Source of the DNA: UBA8941 sp963780545
GTDB lineage: Archaea > Thermoproteota > Bathyarchaeia > TCS64
Assembly (NCBI GenBank): GCA_963780545.1
Contig: CAWACK010000019.1
Span: forward strand, 9,568 to 73,567
Reading direction: 5' to 3'
Length of the DNA: 64,000 bases
A program made the translations under genes and the position numbers. How positions within the stretch are numbered: position 1 is the stretch's first letter; every line of letters begins with the position of its first letter. Shown here one piece after another: positions 18,279-28,524 of this stretch. The notes beneath the pieces are model-generated. The model was not told where the DNA came from, ran no database searches, and saw only the letters and a program-made list of their open reading frames with translations.

Positions 18279-18737
18279 TTGTGGACTGGAACAAAGATTC
18301 TAGCGAAATCTGTACAATATTCGATAATTCTAACGATAATAAATGTAATCTTCAGCCTAGTAGTATCCCTAATATTCACCGGAGGCATCGAAACAAATCA
18401 GATCACCGGGAACCTAGGCAACATTACCCTTCTAGAGTCCGTATGTTTGTTCCTCGCTGCCCCGGTTACATTGTATAATACTTCAACTAGGAAAGATAGT
18501 TACAGAAGTGATGGAAGCGACGAGGGCGACGAGAACAAGGAAGATGATGATTACACGATCGCTCGTGTCCCTAATGGGCATGGTGGGTGGTTTGTGGGTC
18601 TGATTGGTAGACGAAGGGCGGTACCTAATGAAGGTGACAGAGGTAACGTGGGTAGGGCTTTAACATTCGTCTTATGTGGAGCGATGCTTTTCATTGAAAC
18701 CGTAGCGTTAGCATTCATGTCGTCGTTTAACAAATAG
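18279..18737 (+). CDS. Small membrane protein with two helices
   Basis: 152 residues from TTG 18279 (a TGA codon precedes it, so no earlier start exists). Hydrophobic helices lie at about 14-34 (YSIILTIINVIFSLVVSLIF) and 125-145 (ALTFVLCGAMLFIETVALAF), with an acidic loop (DEGDENKEDDD) between. Function unknown. TTAAATAG about 20 bases upstream could be a promoter for a near-leaderless transcript. Confidence 0.6.
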   Translation: MWTGTKILAKSVQYSIILTIINVIFSLVVSLIFTGGIETNQITGNLGNITLLESVCLFLAAPVTLYNTSTRKDSYRSDGSDEGDENKEDDDYTIARVPNGHGGWFVGLIGRRRAVPNEGDRGNVGRALTFVLCGAMLFIETVALAFMSSFNK

Positions 18738-18783
18738 TTTGATCACTTGCGCGCGCGTTGTAAATCTTATCTTACAACTTCGA

Positions 18784-19083
18784 CTAGTCGTCTTCAAGCG
18801 TTGCCTTGAATTTCTCTGGCTTCAGTGCTTTCCCAGAATCGGTCAATTCGTATACCGTCGAGCCTCTGTCCGCTCTATAGCTACGCTGTATGAGGTGAAG
18901 GGACTCGGCTTCCCTCACAGCCTTCGTTACTGTAGCCGTTGACATGCCGGTGTTCCTCTGTAGCTCATTGAATGACTGTGGGCCCTCCTTCAGGGCCATT
19001 ATGGTCTCATATCCCCTCTTCTTTGTGAGGTACTCAACGGTTGCAGCAGGATTTGCTTGGCTGGGTGCCTGAGGATTATTCAG
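18784..19083 (-). CDS. Winged-helix transcription regulator, apparent CTG start
   Basis: From CTG 19083 the protein is 99 residues. The winged helix needs the sequence before the only ATG (18999): EYLTKKRGYETIMALKEGPQ, SFNELQRNTGMSTATVTKAV, LIQRSYRADRGSTVYELTDS. No ATG, GTG or TTG occurs in frame upstream, but a CTG overlaps the TGA stop of the preceding gene as CTGA, the arrangement normally made by ATGA. If translation started at ATG 18999 the first helix would be cut. It is probably co-transcribed with the ARPP-1 gene and may regulate it. The start assignment is inference. Confidence 0.72.
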   Translation of the reverse strand: MNNPQAPSQANPAATVEYLTKKRGYETIMALKEGPQSFNELQRNTGMSTATVTKAVREAESLHLIQRSYRADRGSTVYELTDSGKALKPEKFKATLEDD

Positions 19084-20157
19084 GTTGACTTCACTAATGT
19101 TGAAGGCTCCTCTAGGGGAGGTTTTTCATCGTTAAGTCTCGGGTCGTAGGTTCTGCTCAGGATCCTCTGGATCACATTAAACTGAAGGTGTGATTCAAGT
19201 TGTTGTGGGTTCTTTTTCTCCCTCCTGGTGGCGAGGATATGTATCAGGGCGCCATCTGAGGTTGTGAACTCCCCAGCGATATTCTCGTCGCTGAACTCGT
19301 ATGTAGTGTATATTCCCTCGGAGTATGCTTTGGTACCCTCGAATCTTTGTAGCGACTTGAGGTACTCCTCGACGCGGAGCTTCGCCTTCTCCACGTTGAT
19401 GTCGAAGATGTCTGAAGCCATCTGGGCGAGGATCTCCGCGTAGTTCCTCGTGGCGGATTTGCTCAGGGCCCTCCAGGAGTCTGGGTGGTCGAATAGCTCC
19501 AGCCCGGCTATGCAGTTGATGTCGACAACCACGAGTCCCACCTGCCTCAGATGGTCGGCTGGTATGTTCTTCATGGCCTCGTCTATGATAGTCTCCTGCG
19601 CACCCAGGTAGCCCTCAAGGTCGTCAGTTCCAACTAAGCTGTGGATACCCGAGAAGTTCACTGCGCTTTGGGCTAAATTGAACTCTACAAGCCTATTCAG
19701 GGTGCTTGATGTGTATTCATGTACCTTGTTCCAAGTCTCCCCCTGTGAAGCGCGGAGGCTCTCTTCGACCTCTCTCGGTGCCAGCTTATCGCTGAAATGG
19801 AAGTTTGTTCCTCCCCTGATTCCCTTGGAGGCGTACACGCACTTGATCTCCGCCGTGGTCTTCGACTTGGGGGCGACTGCGACGCTTATGGTAACGGCAC
19901 GTGTCTGTGTGTCTCCCTTTACGATGGAGCCCTTACGGATGAATACGGCCTCGTCTGAACCGTTGAGTATTTGCAGACGATTCTATTCTGCCTGTGTCGA
20001 TTAGCCTTACTTGGTCTTCAACCTCGGAGATTAGCCTGTAGCTTCGTTCCCTCTGCAAACCTTTTCTCAGAAGGAGGGGGATGGCGACTGCTGCGCCATT
20101 CTCTCGCAGCTTCCAAGGTTCACCTAGCTCTATCTCTACTATCTCAGGGACCTTCAT
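19080..20157 (-). pseudogene. ARPP-1-type protein, frameshifted
   Basis: Frame one starts at ATG 20157 (MKVPEIVEIELGEPWKLREN) and covers the N-terminal third. A one-base shift near 19973 restores the family pattern (LQILNGSDEAVFIRKGSIVK, GDTQTRAVTISVAVAPKSKT, EIKCVYASKG) and the frame then runs to 19080. The layout matches ARPP-1 proteins, which have no defined activity. The C-terminal half (residues about 150-350) has no recognised domain. Its TGA overlaps the CTG start of the winged-helix gene. The shift may be real or a consensus error. Confidence 0.65.
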
Positions 20158-20318
20158 ATGCTTTATAACACTTTACGATACTTTATGATAGTGTACGCTT
20201 CCTATAAGGTTTTTGTTTATGTAGAGTGTCCGCGCTACTTTTTAATTATGTCTGTATATTTCGTGTATATTCAATTTAATAAATAGCTATCAAAGCACCT
20301 AAGGATTCGAATTTCGAT

Positions 20319-23248
20319 TTGGCGACGTCGCAAGTCCCCATATATGTATTACATGTCGACGATGACCCAGTAGTTCTAGAATTCGTTGAAACATTCATCA
20401 AGCCTCTATACCCTATGATGGATTTCACGGCCGCGGAAAACCCTTTAAAAGCCCTACAGCTGCTGGAGAGCAGAAGCTTCGACTGCGTCATCTCGGATTA
20501 TAAAATGCCGGAGATGAATGGATTAGAGCTCGCCAAAAAAATAAGGGAATTAAGTGATGTTCCAATTATTCTTTACACTGGGCAGGGAAGCGAAGAGGTT
20601 GCCGAAAGCGCTTTTGAGGTGGGAGTCGACGACTACATAAAAAAGGAGATTCATCCCGCTCACTACCAAATATTGGCTAAGAGTATAGCTTCTATAGTGA
20701 ATAAGAGAAGAGTCGAATCGAGAAATCGCGCCCTTGAGAAGAGCGAAAGAGAGAAACTTGAGGCACTGTACAGACACGCGACGGGCCTTGTAAATTTAGT
20801 CACTGTCGATAAGGTGGCTGAATGTTCCCTCGATATAATTGAAAAGGTAATGGGCTTCACAGTTGGAGTGTTCTTCTTGGTCAGTGAGGGTAATCTCGTG
20901 CCAATTAGTCATCGGGGAGGCCCCGCTTTAGGGGGAGTGATTCCGCTAAATGGAAGGGGTATAACTGTGAAGGCATCTAAGGAGAAGAAGTCTATCTTAG
21001 TGAGAGACGTGCGAGACGACCCTAATTATTTAAGAGGAAAAATAGAATCGATGTCCGAGCTTGCGGTTCCTATCATTCTCGGTGGTGAAACGATAGCGGT
21101 AATAAACTTCGAGAGTCTTGAGCTTGGCGCCTTCGACGAGACAGACCAGAAGTTGTTAGAGATCCTTTCAGAGCACGTGGCTTCGACTATACAGAGGATA
21201 CGACTCAACGAATCCGTTGAACGTTATGCGACAAATCTCGAAACACTCCAGAGACACGCTGCAGATCTAGCTAAAATCGACACCTTGGAAGGTGTAGCGA
21301 GTTACAGTTTCAAAATCATCGAGAAGCTGCTCGGCTTCAAGGAGGGGGCCTTTGGCATAGTGAAGGATGGTCACATCAGTTTCATCTGCTCGAGAGATGA
21401 CGGGAAGAGGCGCGTTCCAGACTTGCCTCTAGATGGTAGAGGAATCACTGTTAGAGCAGTTAAAACAGGGGAGTCGCAGCTTGTTCAGGATGTTCGACTT
21501 GATGATGATTATTTTATGGACAATACTGATGTACCTCTCTTCTCTGAGATGGATATACCGGTGAAAGTTGGCGGAGTAGTTGTCGCTGTCATAAATCTGG
21601 AGAAAGAAGGCATAAACGCTTTCACAAATGAGGATCGGCGCATCTGTGAAGTGCTATCCGAACACCTCGCGTCAGCAATCATAAGGATCAATCAGCTTAA
21701 AACAATCAAAGAATCCGTGGAGACCTATCAGAAGCTGCTTGACTCATCGCTCGAATCCGTGTTATTATTATCGGGTACGGTTATCATCTATGCAAACCCT
21801 ATAATTGCTAAACTTCTATGTTACGACAATGTAGCTGAACTAATCGGGAAAGACATATCGCATTTCTTAACAGATGACGAGAATGAGTTGCTGAAGCAGA
21901 GAACACTCGCAAGGCAGAGGGGAGAACCTCAGCCGGATAGGTATGAGCTGAATGTGGTTAGAAAAGATGGGCAGACGATAGACGCTGAGTTGGTCGTTAA
22001 CCTAACGGAGTATAGGGGAAAACCAGCCGTTTTGGTGATTGCTAGAGATATCTCCGATAGGAAACGCCACCAGACCAAGCTCGTTCAACTCCATGAAAGC
22101 GCTGAGAGGCTCGCCGGTGCTTCGACGAGGGAAGAGATCTGGGATACTTCGATAGAGACACTGAGTATGATTCTTGGCTTTGACTTCGCGGGCATAGGCT
22201 TGATAGAGGGAAACAATGTAAAGTACATTAGATGTAGAGGGTCCGAGATCTCACCGAGTTGGTGTCTAACCTCTCTAAGCCGAGTATCACATCAAGGGCA
22301 ATAGAAATAGGTATGCCACAGTTGGTTCGGGACACGAACCTCGACCCCGATTATTTAACAGCGCCAGGAATGGCGGTACGATTTTCCGCTCTTGCTATAC
22401 CCATAATCGTCGCCGGCCACCCATTCGCCATTCTAAACGTTGAGGATGACAGACCATCCGCCTTCACCGAGGCAGACCTAAGCTTAATACAGATACTAGT
22501 GGGGCAGATCTCATCTGCCTTAGAAAGGATTATTCAATCTGAAGAGGATAGAAGACGAAGAGAGACCCATCTGAAGGAGCTGCTCGAAGAGATGGAAAGG
22601 ATAAGCAGCATGGTTCGCCACGACCTCAGAGGGCCGCTCCAGGTAATCCAGTCAGCCTCCTATATGATACGCAGTAAACCCGATCGGCTGGATGAACTCA
22701 CACAAAAGATCGACGATAGCGTGGCTTATGCTGTGAAGATATTAGATGACCTCAAAGCGATGGCCAGGCCTGAGTCCATAAACAGAAGCCCCATCGAATT
22801 AGACGAACTCGTCGAGAAATCGATTACAGATGCAAACATACCAGCAAATCTCAGAATAGTGAAAAGGCTGACTCCCCTAAAAGTGGAAGTTGACCAAATA
22901 CGTATGCGACGAATCGTTGACAACCTCATCAAAAACGCAGTCGAGGCAATGCCGGACAGCGGTACCCTAACAGTCGAGATCAAGAATGTAGACCAGACTG
23001 CACATATAATTGTGAAAGACACCGGTCGAGGTTTAGACGATGAAGCATGTAGAAACTTATTCACCCCATTCTACACGACAAAGCCCAATGGAACAGGTCT
23101 CGGATTGGCAATATGCAAGAAGTTGATTGAGGCACATGGCGGGAAAATAACATACGAATCGAAGTTAGGTGAGGGTACAATGTTTACTGTTTTAATTCCG
23201 CTGACGTCGAATGCGTGGGACTTGAGAGTTTCTAGACTCATAACTTGA
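20319..23248 (+). pseudogene. Hybrid histidine kinase REC-GAF-GAF-PAS-GAF-HisKA-HATPase, one frameshift
   Basis: About 976 residues across two frames. The REC domain comes first (IYVLHVDDDPVVLEFVETFI; phospho-acceptor Asp in CVISDYKMPEMNG). Two GAF domains follow at about 155-300 and 310-455, a PAS domain at about 465-590 (LDSSLESVLLLSGTVIIYAN), and a third GAF broken near 22255. After a one-base shift it continues KPSITSRAIEIGMPQLVRDT. The kinase core has the H-box MVRHDLRGPLQVIQSA, the N-box NLIKNAVEAM, DTGRGLD and GTGLGLAICKKLIEAHGG. It would be a cytoplasmic sensor kinase with an N-terminal receiver, an architecture frequent in archaea. If the shift is real, only the sensor half (to 22304) is made. 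Confidence 0.85.
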
Positions 23249-23510
23249 ACTACCTGTGCTACTATGCATAAAATAGTTGAGGTAACGCATAGCTACTCAT
23301 CTTTTAATCGAGTCTAAACTATTTCTAATTCCATTGGCAGCTCATCTATCCCATGGCAGGGTAAATAGCTTAAAGCCATTTTCAATAAACTTGTTCGGTT
23401 CCATGCATCCTAGAATACGCACGTGCAAGCTATTTTTTAAAGACGATAGCGAGATCGAGGCTATTCAAACATCTAGCCCAAGTGGACAGAACAAAGTTGA
23501 TGTCTTTTAA

Positions 23511-23909
23511 GCTTCAAACCCAGTTCGCCTTCTATTTGATCACCAAATTTGTGAACAATTAAAAATACTCAGAGAATTGAGTAATCAAGAACAGCTTGAA
23601 ACAGGAGCATACATTGTGAAGGATAAAAAGGTGGATTTTCAATTGGTGAATCCAAAGGTCGGTGATAAAAGCATGATTGAATTTGATGATCCACCCCCAG
23701 ATAAAATAGGTTGTGTGCATACGCATTTAAGAACTTCCTCACCGAGTGATGCCGATTTGAGTGGTTTTATAGATATTCCAGTATAGAAGGTGATGATCAT
23801 TATTAACCCATTAGATGCAATTGGACTTTAGAAGAAAAGTGGCGATGACATTATGCAGTATTTTTGGGTTAATAGGTGGAACGCTAAAAAGGGTCTCAGT
23901 TCACGTTGA
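23511..23909 (+). pseudogene. JAB/MPN-type metalloprotease-like remnant
   Basis: The open frame reads ETGAYIVKDKKVDFQLVNPK and IGCVHTHLRTSSPSDADLSG, which contains the JAMM zinc signature H-x-H...S-x2-D with an upstream Glu. TAG and then TAG codons interrupt the continuation (KVMIIINPLDAIGL, then KKSGDDIMQYFWVNRW). The only start is TTG 23577, inside the domain. JAMM proteins remove ubiquitin-like modifiers; this copy should be inactive. Confidence 0.5.
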
Positions 23910-24005
23910 TGCCTCTCAGGGGTCTCTTAGCGAATTAATTTCAAACGTTACACCTATAAAGTGCGCGCGTGTGTGCAGCAAGAAGTCGGAGAAGAATTGC
24001 GCGCT

Positions 24006-24719
24006 TCATGGGAGTAGCTTCTCTCTGCTGATCAGCCTGCCTGAGGAGAGGTACATCAACAAGCCTAGGGCGGCGATGACCCCCGCTAGAACTAGATCGA
24101 CGGTGAGTGCAAGCGTGGGGAAGGCGAGTGGAGCTATGTAGGCTGGCATGACCATGAGGACCCCGATCACTACTCCTAGGGGCTGGTTTGAGCCGATTCT
24201 CTGCTTCTGCAGCGAGCTGAACGCCATCATGAGGAGAGTCTGGAAGGAGACGATCGGGAGGGCGATCACGACAACGAGCCCAGAGACCTCGAGAAGGGTC
24301 AACTTATTTAGCCCCACTAGTAGCCCCACGACCGCGTTTATGATGACCTCGAAACTCACTATTCCCGACGCGAGGATCAGAACCGCCTTGAGGTATTGCC
24401 GGTATACGTCTCGCTGGTCCATGCCGAGCGACAGGAAGTACTCGAGAACTCCGTTGTTCCTGTCGTAGACATATAGTAGAGTGATGGAGGTTGAAAAGAG
24501 GATGGCTGCGAAGACCTGCAGCGGGATCGAGACGAGTGGGAGTGCCTGCTTGACGTCTATGCGGCTCGTCCCCGTTGAGTTCGCTGGCAGATTTCCGATC
24601 GCGCTGGGTAGGTTTGAGATGAGGATGGCGAGTATGGCCATGAATACTCCTATTGCGAAGTAGCTCTTGCTGAGGGAGATGCTTCTCCTCGCTATGGTTA
24701 CACCCAGGCCGCTGCTCAA
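24006..24719 (-). CDS. ABC transporter permease (ABC-2 type)
   Basis: 237 residues with about six membrane helices (YFAIGVFMAILAILISNL, ALPLVSIPLQVFAAILFSTS, AVLILASGIVSFEVIINAVV, LVVVIALPIVSFQTLLMMAF, GVVIGVLMVMPAYIAPLAF, LTVDLVLAGVIAALGLLMYL). A short loop (LLYVYDRNNGVLEYFLSLGM) is typical of ABC-2 permeases. Its start overlaps the end of the ATPase gene by four bases, so the two form an exporter unit. The substrate is unknown. Confidence 0.85.
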   Translation of the reverse strand: MSSGLGVTIARRSISLSKSYFAIGVFMAILAILISNLPSAIGNLPANSTGTSRIDVKQALPLVSIPLQVFAAILFSTSITLLYVYDRNNGVLEYFLSLGMDQRDVYRQYLKAVLILASGIVSFEVIINAVVGLLVGLNKLTLLEVSGLVVVIALPIVSFQTLLMMAFSSLQKQRIGSNQPLGVVIGVLMVMPAYIAPLAFPTLALTVDLVLAGVIAALGLLMYLSSGRLISREKLLP

Positions 24720-25598
24720 CTCGATCCCTCCCTCCTGGTTCGGTGGTCACTGCCGTCCTCGAATAGATCTTGGAGCGGGTTGTCGAGTCGACGCATCTCG
24801 GTCACGAGCACGCCTTTTTCCACCAATTTCCTTAGTGCGAGTCCGGCCTCCTCTGGGGTGGGGACGCTGAGGACGTAGTAGCCGCCTTCCCCGAGTTTCG
24901 CGTCTATTATATTCGATATGTCCGTAGTGGCCTTGATTCCGACCCTGTATTCCTTCGACTTCAGGTTGCTTATCTTATCGAAGATGCCTATTGAGCCGTC
25001 GCGAACCAGTATAAGGTTCGTTCCAACGTCCAATGCCTCATAGAGGTTGTGCGACGAATAGAGCACTATCCTGTCCTTCGAGAGCTTCAGAAGGATGTCT
25101 CTTATCTCCCGGGAGACCGCCGGGTCGAGGTTCGACGTTGGTTCGTCGAGAAGGTAGAGATCCCTCTCCCTGAGGAAGACCTTCGCGATTGAGACTCTCT
25201 TCTTCAGCCCCTGAGATAGAATCTGAGGCCTTCTTGTCCACGAGCTCCTCGAGGTTCAGTAGGGTGATGACTTCGTCGGCGTCGCCGCCCTCTATCTTGG
25301 CGTAGAAGTCGAGGGCTCGGTGGACCGTCATCTCCTCGGGTATAGCGTTGTAGTGGGATAGGTAGTTGATTTTTCTCCGGGCCTCCTTAGACTGTGCCAG
25401 GTCTTCGCCGTCGAATAGTACGTGTCCGGAGTAGGGCTCCAGTATCCCTGCGATGGTTCTGAATAGGGTGGTCTTCCCCGCTCCGTTGGGTCCTAAGACG
25501 ACGTAGATCGCGGACTCCTGTGCCTTGAATGTGATGTTGTGGAGTATCTGCTTTCCAGCGTATCCCGAGGTTACGCCGGCGAGCTCCAGTGTGTGCAA
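24716..25598 (-). pseudogene. ABC transporter ATP-binding protein, one frameshift
   Basis: Frame one begins HTLELAGVTSGYAGKQILHN with Walker A VVLGPNGAGKTTLFRTIAG. Near 25222 a one-base shift is needed to read the signature region (QGLKKRVSIAKVFL) and Walker B (RDLYLLDEPTSNLD), with the His switch in VLYSSHNLYEALD. The frame then runs to 24716. The total of about 294 residues matches the family. Paired with the permease at 24006-24719. The shift falls just before the signature motif, so if real it removes ATPase function. Confidence 0.85.
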
Positions 25599-25642
25599 TT
25601 CTCCGTAGTCACCTTCAATGATCCATGGGTTGAAGCGCGTCG

Positions 25643-26038
25643 CTACATGGGATTAGGCTGTAGTAGGCTGACCCTGTTACCCTCCGAGTCGAGGAACGAG
25701 ACATACATCCCGACTGTGGGGATCTCCACCGGCTCCCCCAGGATCTTCCCGCCTGCACCGGTGACTCTCTGCATCGCCTTCTTGATGTCGTTCACCGCAA
25801 CCACCACCGCGGGGATCTGGCTTGGCCAGTCCGGTTTCTTCGGAAAAAAGCCACCGTTTATGGCGCCGGGTCTCTTCGGTCTCCCCTTCTCGTCGGTCTC
25901 GGTTGTGGAGGCTGTTACATAGTTGCCCATCTCCTCCCCCTCCTTCTCCATTACCCAACCGAAGGCCGTCTTGTAGAACTTGATGAGGCGCTCCCTCTCC
26001 TCATACGGCATCTCGAAGTGCACTACGGGATCCATCAT
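25643..26038 (-). CDS. VOC (glyoxalase-fold) family protein
   Basis: 131 residues. VVHFEMPYEERERLIKFYKT then AFGWVMEKEGEEMGNYVTAS begins the first beta-alpha-beta-beta-beta unit; IPAVVVAVNDIKKAMQRVTG and VGMYVSFLDSEGNRVSLLQP form the second. His and Glu ligands are plausible (H in VVHFEM). Related proteins are dioxygenases, isomerases or resistance proteins, so the reaction is unknown. It lies about 45 bases from the ABC transporter genes. Confidence 0.88.
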   Translation of the reverse strand: MMDPVVHFEMPYEERERLIKFYKTAFGWVMEKEGEEMGNYVTASTTETDEKGRPKRPGAINGGFFPKKPDWPSQIPAVVVAVNDIKKAMQRVTGAGGKILGEPVEIPTVGMYVSFLDSEGNRVSLLQPNPM

Positions 26039-26168
26039 ACCACGATATCATCTTACGACAGATGTTTATTTACTCACTGCACGCGTAGTAGCGATCTACA
26101 CACGCGAAAATATACTAGGAAGACGCTCTTTACTTGACAAGACTGATTTGTTGATCGTGCAGTAGACG

Positions 26169-27455
26169 CTATTTCTCTCGGTTAGAATGTATTAAACGAG
26201 TAAGACCCAGGGACACTACAAAAGCCAAAGGCACGAAGATAGCCGTCAGCAGCGGTGCGATGTCTCGTGAGATAACCTCGAAGAGGAGGCCAGCCATCTC
26301 CGTGATGTAAAATGCGACTATCAGAACCTCGAGCTTGTTAAGAGCCTCCTGGAGGTTCACCAACTTAGCCAACAGACTCTTCGAAGACTTCTGCTCCTCG
26401 ACGCCTAGCTTCTGCTGCTCAACACTTAAATAGGTTCTAACAGTATCCAGAACAGTCTCCAGCTCAACTCTTAGCGATTCGATTCGATCTATGAAGTCCC
26501 TGAAAGGTTTGCTCAGAGCCTTACATTCTATCATCTCCATCATATAGACGGTTGGGTAGCCCTCTACCTGAGATTCGTTCCAGCGTTTCAGGAGGTTTTC
26601 GACCTCGTCTAACATGTAACCGACTGTTATGTTATCCCGTCTCACCGCTCCAGCCATCATGGATAGTGTTGAAAACCTGCCGGTGACCATCTTCAAGGAC
26701 TCCTCAAGATCCTCTAATTTGGTTGAGTTGAGGAAACTTTTGCTGATTAATTCATCAACCGTCTTGTTTGTATCTTCTTCCACTGTGCTTATCATTCTGA
26801 AGAATGGTTGACGCATCCTGTGTAGCCTGTGGATCTCCCCTTCGATGGATGCGATGGTGCCGATTTCCTCTAGAAGCTCCGAACTCATTTTTTTGGTAAT
26901 TGATGCGTCAAACGAGGAGAGGAGAAAGCTTCGTTCAACGGTCTTCATCTCGACCTCTTGCTGTGTGCTTCCCCACATAGCGAGAAAGCCGCCTCGGATG
27001 ATTCCCGAGCTTATATGGCTCTGGGTTTGATGAGCTAGGTACTCTTTGAGGGTTGCTTGAGCGTCGTCACGAGTATCGTTAATGACTATGTAGACGGAGA
27101 AGGTGGCTGTGGGATTATCCGGTAAGGACATCAATATTTTGTGAATACCTTGCTCGTAGGCCGAAGTATCCTCTTCTAGTCCTCTATACTTGACGCCATC
27201 TGGGCGTTTTACAACTGTTATGAAGGCGTTTGAGGCTTCACTTTTCACTAGTTTGAGGCTGCACTGTAAATCTTCTAGGTTGAGGGTGAGGGTCTGGTCA
27301 TCCTGTTTTGGAGGTTCTAGTGAGTAGAGGTTTGCTATGGACTCTAGGACTTCATAGCCTGACTTTTGGTGTTCTTCGCCCTGCTCATCGACATGAAATG
27401 TTTGAATTACCGCTAGGCTGGTTGTTCTCCCGAGGTTTTTCTCCCTCGAAGCCAT
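26169..27455 (-). CDS. Membrane-anchored protein with C-terminal helical pair
   Basis: 428 residues starting MASREKNLGRTTSLAVIQTF. Residues about 1-170 are alpha/beta and soluble (AFITVVKRPDGVKYRGLEED, TFSVYIVINDTRDDAQATLK). Residues about 180-370 are long helices with coiled-coil character (EIGTIASIEGEIHRLHRMRQ, VETVLDTVRTYLSVEQQKLG). Two membrane helices end the chain (LEVLIVAFYITEMAGLLFEV; PLLTAIFVPLAFVVSLGLTR). The architecture resembles DUF3422 or CorA-like proteins in outline only. Function unknown. Confidence 0.75.
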   Translation of the reverse strand: MASREKNLGRTTSLAVIQTFHVDEQGEEHQKSGYEVLESIANLYSLEPPKQDDQTLTLNLEDLQCSLKLVKSEASNAFITVVKRPDGVKYRGLEEDTSAYEQGIHKILMSLPDNPTATFSVYIVINDTRDDAQATLKEYLAHQTQSHISSGIIRGGFLAMWGSTQQEVEMKTVERSFLLSSFDASITKKMSSELLEEIGTIASIEGEIHRLHRMRQPFFRMISTVEEDTNKTVDELISKSFLNSTKLEDLEESLKMVTGRFSTLSMMAGAVRRDNITVGYMLDEVENLLKRWNESQVEGYPTVYMMEMIECKALSKPFRDFIDRIESLRVELETVLDTVRTYLSVEQQKLGVEEQKSSKSLLAKLVNLQEALNKLEVLIVAFYITEMAGLLFEVISRDIAPLLTAIFVPLAFVVSLGLTRLIHSNREK

Positions 27456-27481
27456 CTTGGCATCCCAATTGTTGTGATTTG

Positions 27482-27892
27482 TTATATCTCATATATATGC
27501 TCGCAGACTTTACCGCCTGTGGCGCGCCATGAGCCGATATTCAGCTTGGCGTTGGGATTGACCGAATGGACTATTCCTTGTACTACTGGCCATCCGAAGT
27601 TACTGCAGAGCCACTTCCATGGGAGGTTAAGCGACATCGAGGAGGCCATTATTGGGCAGAAGCCCTTGTTAGCGACTATTGCCTTGTTGCCTTGAATGGT
27701 AGTCACGGTCGATGTTTGCTGTAGGATGGCGTTAAGGACCTTCGACATAGTCTCTATGTCTTCGCCCTTTATGTTGTGCTTACTGGTGTAGGCTTTGCCC
27801 ATGGCTTCGCCCAGCTTGAAGGCTTCTTCCTTGGCGGCGTCAGGGTCATCCTTAAACTTGTTGTAGAATTCAGTCATCGATGGTAAGCTCAA
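27482..27892 (-). CDS. Small Cys-containing protein, V4R or ATC-hydrolase-like
   Basis: 136 residues. The second half has three conserved-looking Cys (ANKGFCPIMASSMSLNLPWK, WLCSNFGWPVVQGIVHSVNP, GGKVCEHIYEI), a layout seen in V4R and L-2-aminothiazoline-carboxylate hydrolase-like domains. The first half is helical (KEEAFKLGEAMGKAYTSKHN). The assignment is tentative. Its start overlaps the preceding gene by 23 bases, so the two are coupled. Confidence 0.65.
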   Translation of the reverse strand: MSLPSMTEFYNKFKDDPDAAKEEAFKLGEAMGKAYTSKHNIKGEDIETMSKVLNAILQQTSTVTTIQGNKAIVANKGFCPIMASSMSLNLPWKWLCSNFGWPVVQGIVHSVNPNAKLNIGSWRATGGKVCEHIYEI

Positions 27893-28205
27893 GATGACTA
27901 CCCTGCTTCTCTGTGGGGTTTTGGATCTTAAATATTTTGGCGCGAACCTGAGCGCGTGGCTTCATCAGTGAAATTTTATAGCTTTCAGGGGGATCGGTGT
28001 GGATACCTTCGAGGATGTGCTTCGGATAAGCGCATGCGAAACTGCTACGAACCTGTTCTTGAAGTTCCTTCTCCAGATCCTTTAACATCTCCTCGACTTG
28101 CTTATCTATAATCCAGGCCTTACGGGTCTCCATGCAATAGTCCAAGACCTGCTCTACGACTTCATCCACTACATCATTTTTTCCCTCATCTTCAAGTTCG
28201 CGCAC
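27870..28205 (-). CDS. Hypothetical protein
   Basis: 111 residues, acidic and helical at the N-terminus (DEGKNDVVDEVVEQVLDYCM, DKQVEEMLKDLEKELQEQVR), then a beta-rich part (SYKISLMKPRAQVRAKIFKI). No family recognised. It overlaps the downstream Cys-containing gene by 23 bases. A CG-rich tract (28199-28219) covers its first codons, so the true start may be internal. Confidence 0.55.
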   Translation of the reverse strand: MRELEDEGKNDVVDEVVEQVLDYCMETRKAWIIDKQVEEMLKDLEKELQEQVRSSFACAYPKHILEGIHTDPPESYKISLMKPRAQVRAKIFKIQNPTEKQGSHLELTIDD

Positions 28206-28524
28206 GCGTATGCGCGTGCTAATAATATTCCAAGCTCATACACATCTTATCATAAATGGTAATTGATAGTTGGAATCTACTATAACTCATCTGAACGAAG
28301 AAGTTGGTGCGAACACGAAACCCACACTCTTCGAACGCGCATTTTCTTACGTTCACATCCCATACACACGCGCGCTATAATAGTAATCAGGCCCAGAATC
28401 AGTCGTAGAAACTATTTGTAACTGGGTATACTCTGTGTGCATACGATGTAAATATGAGCCTAGTTTTACTACTATACTATCACTCGAATCAAAAGAAATT
28501 TTGATTAAACGTGGAGGAAGCTGA
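28206..28524. other. Intergenic
   Basis: CG tracts lie at 28199-28219 and 28369-28375. No gene is supported. The GGAGG at about 28511 is the ribosome binding site for the LLM gene. Confidence 0.45.

Noticed and set aside
23815..24141. 108-codon plus-strand frame over the permease 3' end
   Set aside because: Its second half is antisense to the permease; the first part may be a fragment but ends at a CG tract and has no domain.
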